A DNA stretch of 64,000 nt. Source: JAHEZL01 sp046074525 (GTDB lineage: Bacteria > Bacteroidota > Bacteroidia > Flavobacteriales_C > GCA-002722245). This document shows, in pieces, positions 61,166-64,000 of this stretch. The stretch is taken from positions 12,651-76,650 of the forward strand of contig JBJTOK010000055.1 in the NCBI GenBank assembly GCA_046074525.1. The letters run 5' to 3'. Each line of letters opens with the position of its first letter. The first letter of the stretch is position 1. Under the pieces are notes generated by a model that was not told the origin of the DNA, searched no databases, and saw only the letters and a list, made by a program, of their open reading frames with translations. The position numbers and the translations under genes are program-made.

Positions 61166-61546
61166 ATGAATATTCCTGCAGAACTGAAATACACTAAAGA
61201 TCACGAATGGATCAAAGTAGATGGAGACATCGCCACAATTGGTATTACCGACTTTGCGCAAAGCGAACTTGGAGATATCGTTTATGTTGAAATTGAAACT
61301 GTAGGTGAAACTCTTTCTCAGGAAGAAGTGTTCGGTACTGTTGAGGCAGTGAAAACTGTTTCTGATTTGTTTATGCCTGTGAGCGGACAGATACTGGAAT
61401 TTAACTCAGGTATTGAAGCTGCACCAGAATCTGTTAACCAGGATCCTTACGGCAAAGGCTGGATGATCAAGGTGAAAGTTACAGATCCTTCACAATTGTC
61501 GGGGTTACTCTCTGCAGATGCATACAAAGCATCGATTGGAAAATAA
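61166..61546 (+). CDS. gcvH: Glycine cleavage system H protein
   Basis: A 126-residue lipoyl carrier of the glycine cleavage complex. The lipoylated lysine is in EAVKTVSDLF near residue 62; the typical start YTKDHEWIKVDGD and the NQDPYGKGWMIKVK segment are present. It shuttles the aminomethyl group between GcvP, GcvT and GcvL. The other gcv genes are not nearby. It has its own promoter and is followed by a vanZ-like gene. Confidence 0.96.
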   Translation: MNIPAELKYTKDHEWIKVDGDIATIGITDFAQSELGDIVYVEIETVGETLSQEEVFGTVEAVKTVSDLFMPVSGQILEFNSGIEAAPESVNQDPYGKGWMIKVKVTDPSQLSGLLSADAYKASIGK

Positions 61547-61553
61547 TAATCCT

Positions 61554-61919
61554 GTGTTTTTTAAACACAATTATAAAAGTATAATGCTATCGCTTGCGGT
61601 AGCATTTTTTTGTTTGGTTCCATTAGGTGATGCCACTCCTCCTCGTATTCCCTTTTTCGATAAATATGTGCATGCTTTTTTATTCGGCGCTCTCACTTTT
61701 GTGCTGATTGGCGATTTGAGCAAGCAGCAGCGTTACGCTGAAAAAGCGCTGTGGATAGCGGTGGTTTATTCCCTCATTTACGGATTAGTGATTGAAATCC
61801 TGCAGGAAGATATGCATCTTGGGAGAGCTTTTGAATGGCTGGATTTTGTTGCCGATGGCGCAGGAGTATTAGTCGCTGTGCTATTGTATCTATTGTTTAC
61901 TAAGGGATTTAAAAGATAG
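61554..61919 (+). CDS. VanZ-family membrane protein
   Basis: A VanZ-like protein. I use GTG 61554 (121 residues); an in-frame ATG at 61518 would overlap gcvH by 29 bp, and an ATG at 61584 is also possible. Four membrane segments are visible, with DKYVHAFLFGALTF (the conserved K-x-x-H-x-x-x-[FY]) and EILQEDMHLGRAFEWLDFVADGAGV, both typical. VanZ proteins are small membrane proteins of mostly unknown function; some affect teicoplanin susceptibility. It is adjacent to gcvH, as in many Bacteroidota. Confidence 0.87.
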   Translation: MFFKHNYKSIMLSLAVAFFCLVPLGDATPPRIPFFDKYVHAFLFGALTFVLIGDLSKQQRYAEKALWIAVVYSLIYGLVIEILQEDMHLGRAFEWLDFVADGAGVLVAVLLYLLFTKGFKR

Positions 61920-61943
61920 TTGCTTGAATCAAAGTTCAGACAA

Positions 61944-63287
61944 TTATCCAATAATCAGCTGACCGATATAAAAATACAGGATCAATCCGAAAATGTCATT
62001 GGTGGTGGTGATAAAAGGACCGGTGGCCAGAGCGGGATTAATTTTAAATCTGTTCAGCAATAAGGGAATAAAGGTACCCAATATCGCCGCAAAAATAATC
62101 ACCGACAACAACGCGATACTTACTGTAACACAAATTTGTGAATCGATATTCGATACCAGGTTTAGCGCCAGTAAGAGCAATGAACACACCAATCCGTTGA
62201 TGAGTCCGAAACCAGTTTCTTTCACCAGTCTCTGCACGATAGAACCTTTTAAAGTATTGTTGGCCAGGCCCTGCACCACAATAGCCGAAGATTGTACTCC
62301 AACATTTCCTCCCATAGCACCGATAAGCGGAATGAAAATCACCATTTCAGGATGCTTTGATAAATCGAAACCGAGTAATACATGCGCACTGCCTACACCC
62401 CCAATCATGCCCACGAGCAGCCATGGTAAGCGTGCCTTGGTCACCTGCCACACGGAGTCATGGGCTTCAACGGTATCCGAGAGGCCAGAGGCCATTTGGT
62501 AATCCCTTTCGGCTTCTTCCTTGATCACATCCACCACGTCATCAATGGTGATTCTGCCTTTCAGTCGGTTTAAATCATCTACCACGGGAAGTACAACCAA
62601 ATCGTACTTTTCCATGATCTGCGCCACTTCCGAACTTTGTGTATGTGCTTTCACTGAGATGACGTCTCTATTTACTACATCTTCAATTTTGGTATTAGAA
62701 GGTGTAAGAATCAAGCTTTTCAGGGAAAGTGTTCCAATGAGTTTATTGTTATCGTCCACCACATATACAGTGTGGATGGTTTCAATGTATTCGGCTTGTT
62801 TACGCAGCTCCTGCACGCATTCCAGCACATCCCAGGTGCTGTTTACTTTAAAAAGCTCCTTTGCCATCAAACCACCTGCGGAGTCATCGGGATAGTTGAG
62901 GAGATCCACAATGTTGCTGGCTTTTTTCACATCGTCGATCAGAGAAATAACTTTCGTTCTTTTCTCTTTTGGCAGCTCCATGATTAAGTCGGCGGCATCA
63001 TCCGACTCCATGTATTCAATGGCTTTGCGCGCAATTTGCTCAGGCGTTAAACTGTTGAGCAAATCTTTCCTCTCATCTTCTTCCAGCTCAGCAATGGTCT
63101 CCGAAATCAGTTCTCCCGGCACGATATCACAGAAGGTTTTTGTTTCATCGAGCGTGAGTTGCTGCAGGATATCAGCCATGTCGGCAGGGTGCAGCTCAAC
63201 AATCAGTTCATTGATTTCGTCCAATGACTGACTGAGGATCGCCTGCTTCAGATCCTTGATGAAATTATCGTTTTGTTCGTGCTGCAT
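61944..63287 (-). CDS. mgtE: Magnesium transporter MgtE
   Basis: A 447-residue MgtE: N-terminal helical MgtE_N domain (1-130, with VELHPADMADILQQL), two CBS domains (about 130-255), a plug helix and five membrane helices (about 285-445, with GGNVGVQSSAIVVQGLA). The cytosolic domains sense intracellular Mg2+ and close the channel when it is high. The start codon follows a consensus promoter after only 4 nt, so the mRNA is probably leaderless. Confidence 0.95.
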   Translation of the reverse strand: MQHEQNDNFIKDLKQAILSQSLDEINELIVELHPADMADILQQLTLDETKTFCDIVPGELISETIAELEEDERKDLLNSLTPEQIARKAIEYMESDDAADLIMELPKEKRTKVISLIDDVKKASNIVDLLNYPDDSAGGLMAKELFKVNSTWDVLECVQELRKQAEYIETIHTVYVVDDNNKLIGTLSLKSLILTPSNTKIEDVVNRDVISVKAHTQSSEVAQIMEKYDLVVLPVVDDLNRLKGRITIDDVVDVIKEEAERDYQMASGLSDTVEAHDSVWQVTKARLPWLLVGMIGGVGSAHVLLGFDLSKHPEMVIFIPLIGAMGGNVGVQSSAIVVQGLANNTLKGSIVQRLVKETGFGLINGLVCSLLLLALNLVSNIDSQICVTVSIALLSVIIFAAILGTFIPLLLNRFKINPALATGPFITTTNDIFGLILYFYIGQLIIG

Positions 63288-63291
63288 GGCG

Positions 63292-63323
63292 CAAAAGTAA
63301 AGATGTAAAAGTCAAAAGGCAAA
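63292..63323 (-). promoter_or_regulatory. Consensus promoter of mgtE, probably leaderless
   Basis: On the minus strand TTTG (63320-63323), 20 nt, then TACTTTTG (63292-63299), both perfect to the Bacteroidetes consensus. The -7 element ends 4 nt before the mgtE ATG, so the transcript should begin at or beside the start codon. The rest of the 63300-63558 gap shows an imperfect inverted repeat around TACCATTAA/TTAATGGTA (63427-63483) and nothing else I can name. Confidence 0.72.
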
Positions 63324-63558
63324 TCATACTGCCTGGCACGCGTTTTTATATGTATGGGACAAGTGCATATGGGTCAGGGTTGTTCAATGAATTGCAATAG
63401 CTACTATCCACACTTACCACTTGCTACCATTAATTATCTGTCGCAAGGAGTGCTGAAAAAGCAGATGGGCAGATGTTAATGGTAAGCAGGCAGGTAGTAC
63501 CTCCTTTTCTTTTTCAATAGAACTTCTTATCTTGATCATGTTGGATAATTTTTTACCC

Positions 63559-63894
63559 ATGAAATTCAGGAAGGTCATTTTTGCCGCTTCATTCTTATTT
63601 GTGCTTTTTCTGCTCTTTGCTTTCCAGAAGCAGAAAGAGAGTGTGAGGAGTAAGTATATTCCGAAGGATATGATATTGATTGAAGGGGATTCGGTGTTGG
63701 GGTCGTTTTATGTGGGTATGCACGAAGAGACGAATATTGATTATTTGACTTATTTGTCGTGGCTCAATAGCGTTTTCGGACGATCATCGTATCCTGAAGT
63801 GTATTATCAGGCTTTACCTGATTCTTCTTTATGGACAGACAATAAAGTGAATGATCCTATAATTAATTCAAGTTGCTATTTGAAAAGAGGGTAA
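63559..63894 (+). pseudogene. Truncated SUMF1/GldJ-like (formylglycine-enzyme fold) lipoprotein-like gene
   Basis: From ATG 63559 (111 residues; an ATG at 63532 is also in frame) the product has a hydrophobic N-terminal segment (about 4-22) and the beginning of an FGE-sulfatase domain: GSFYVGMHEETNIDYLTYLSWL, where the EETNIDY motif resembles the Glu-Val-Thr-Asn signature, and QALPDSSLWTDN. Members of this family, such as GldJ and GldK, are at least twice as long. The frame stops at 63892-63894, just before the start of a transposase gene, suggesting truncation by the insertion sequence. Confidence 0.55.
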
Positions 63895-63941
63895 ACAAGT
63901 GTTTGTAGATTTGTTTTGCGAACCAATCAAGAACAATACAA

Positions 63942-64000
63942 ATGCTTACCCGAGATAAAATTATAGGAATATTTTGTTTGATAGACGATATAATGCAAAA
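63942..64000 (+). mobile_element. 5' end of an IS982-like transposase gene, cut by the window edge
   Basis: The ATG at 63942 begins MLTRDKIIGIFCLIDDIMQ, which resembles the N-terminus of IS982-family transposases (M-x-x-[RK]-DK-[IV]-x-x-IFC-x-x-DD). Only 19 codons are in the window. The left end of the element should lie between about 63875 and 63920, but the terminal repeat cannot be fixed without the other end. Confidence 0.7.

Noticed and set aside
63420..63490. Imperfect inverted repeat TACCATTAA/TTAATGGTA before the SUMF1-like gene
   Set aside because: Arms are short and interrupted with a long loop; not enough to call a terminator, operator or element end.
1..64000. CRISPR arrays, prophage genes, rRNA operons
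   Set aside because: No regular spaced repeats, no phage structural genes and no rRNA sequence were seen.

Overview
The window comes from a chromosome of a Bacteroidota bacterium (Bacteroidetes), probably a free-living aerobe. The evidence is the T9SS/gliding protein SprA, a type B T9SS sorting domain, an Alternative Complex III plus cytochrome oxidase cluster, a CzcCBA efflux system, and several matches to the Bacteroidetes promoter (TTTG, about 20 nt, TAnnTTTG). Shine-Dalgarno sequences are mostly weak.

Region 1 (1-6865) is the most unusual part. On the minus strand lies a tightly packed operon: a small membrane protein, the RNA ligase RtcB, an unknown protein, a CDI-type immunity protein, an RlaP-type nucleotidyltransferase and a cREC protein cut by the window edge. 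Just upstream sits an array of six tRNA or tRNA-like genes (Tyr, Asp, Phe, Gln, Cys, Pro). They are interleaved with two further closed-stem RNA elements, and several carry defects: acceptor mismatches, loss of U8, odd position 37, no encoded CCA. A normal tRNA-Phe with encoded CCA is present elsewhere in the window, at 19102-19177. On the other side a divergent gene encodes a WYL regulator fused to a phytanoyl-CoA-dioxygenase-like 2OG/Fe(II) domain. Two near-identical inverted repeats (TRCGCA, 7 nt, TGCGYA) lie in front of this regulator and in front of tRNA-Pro/rtcB. I infer one regulated RNA-damage response and repair island in which the tRNA array supplies bait, sensor or replacement tRNAs.

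Region 2 (6857-19177): phhB, an OsmC-family protein, a KefB-like antiporter with two TrkA-C domains, then a two-component pair followed by two small envelope proteins and a CzcCBA-type heavy-metal RND exporter, and the housekeeping tRNA-Phe.

Region 3 (19260-29210): coaX, an outer-membrane barrel protein, lptC, a TPR protein, mfd, a broken T9SS-secreted protein remnant, a D-2-hydroxyacid dehydrogenase and a GT-C glycosyltransferase.

Region 4 (29221-46414): a possible ncRNA, the rimP-nusA-infB operon behind a strong promoter and leader hairpin, a SPOR protein, and the respiratory operon actABCDEF-coxBA, which should pass electrons from menaquinol through Alternative Complex III to a cytochrome oxidase.

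Region 5 (46465-64000): ruvB-queG, an MTHFR-like protein, a small helical protein, a TlpA-like redoxin, a sirtuin, maeB-ruvA-sprA, gcvH-vanZ, mgtE, and a truncated SUMF1/GldJ-like gene next to the start of an IS982-like transposase that runs off the right edge.
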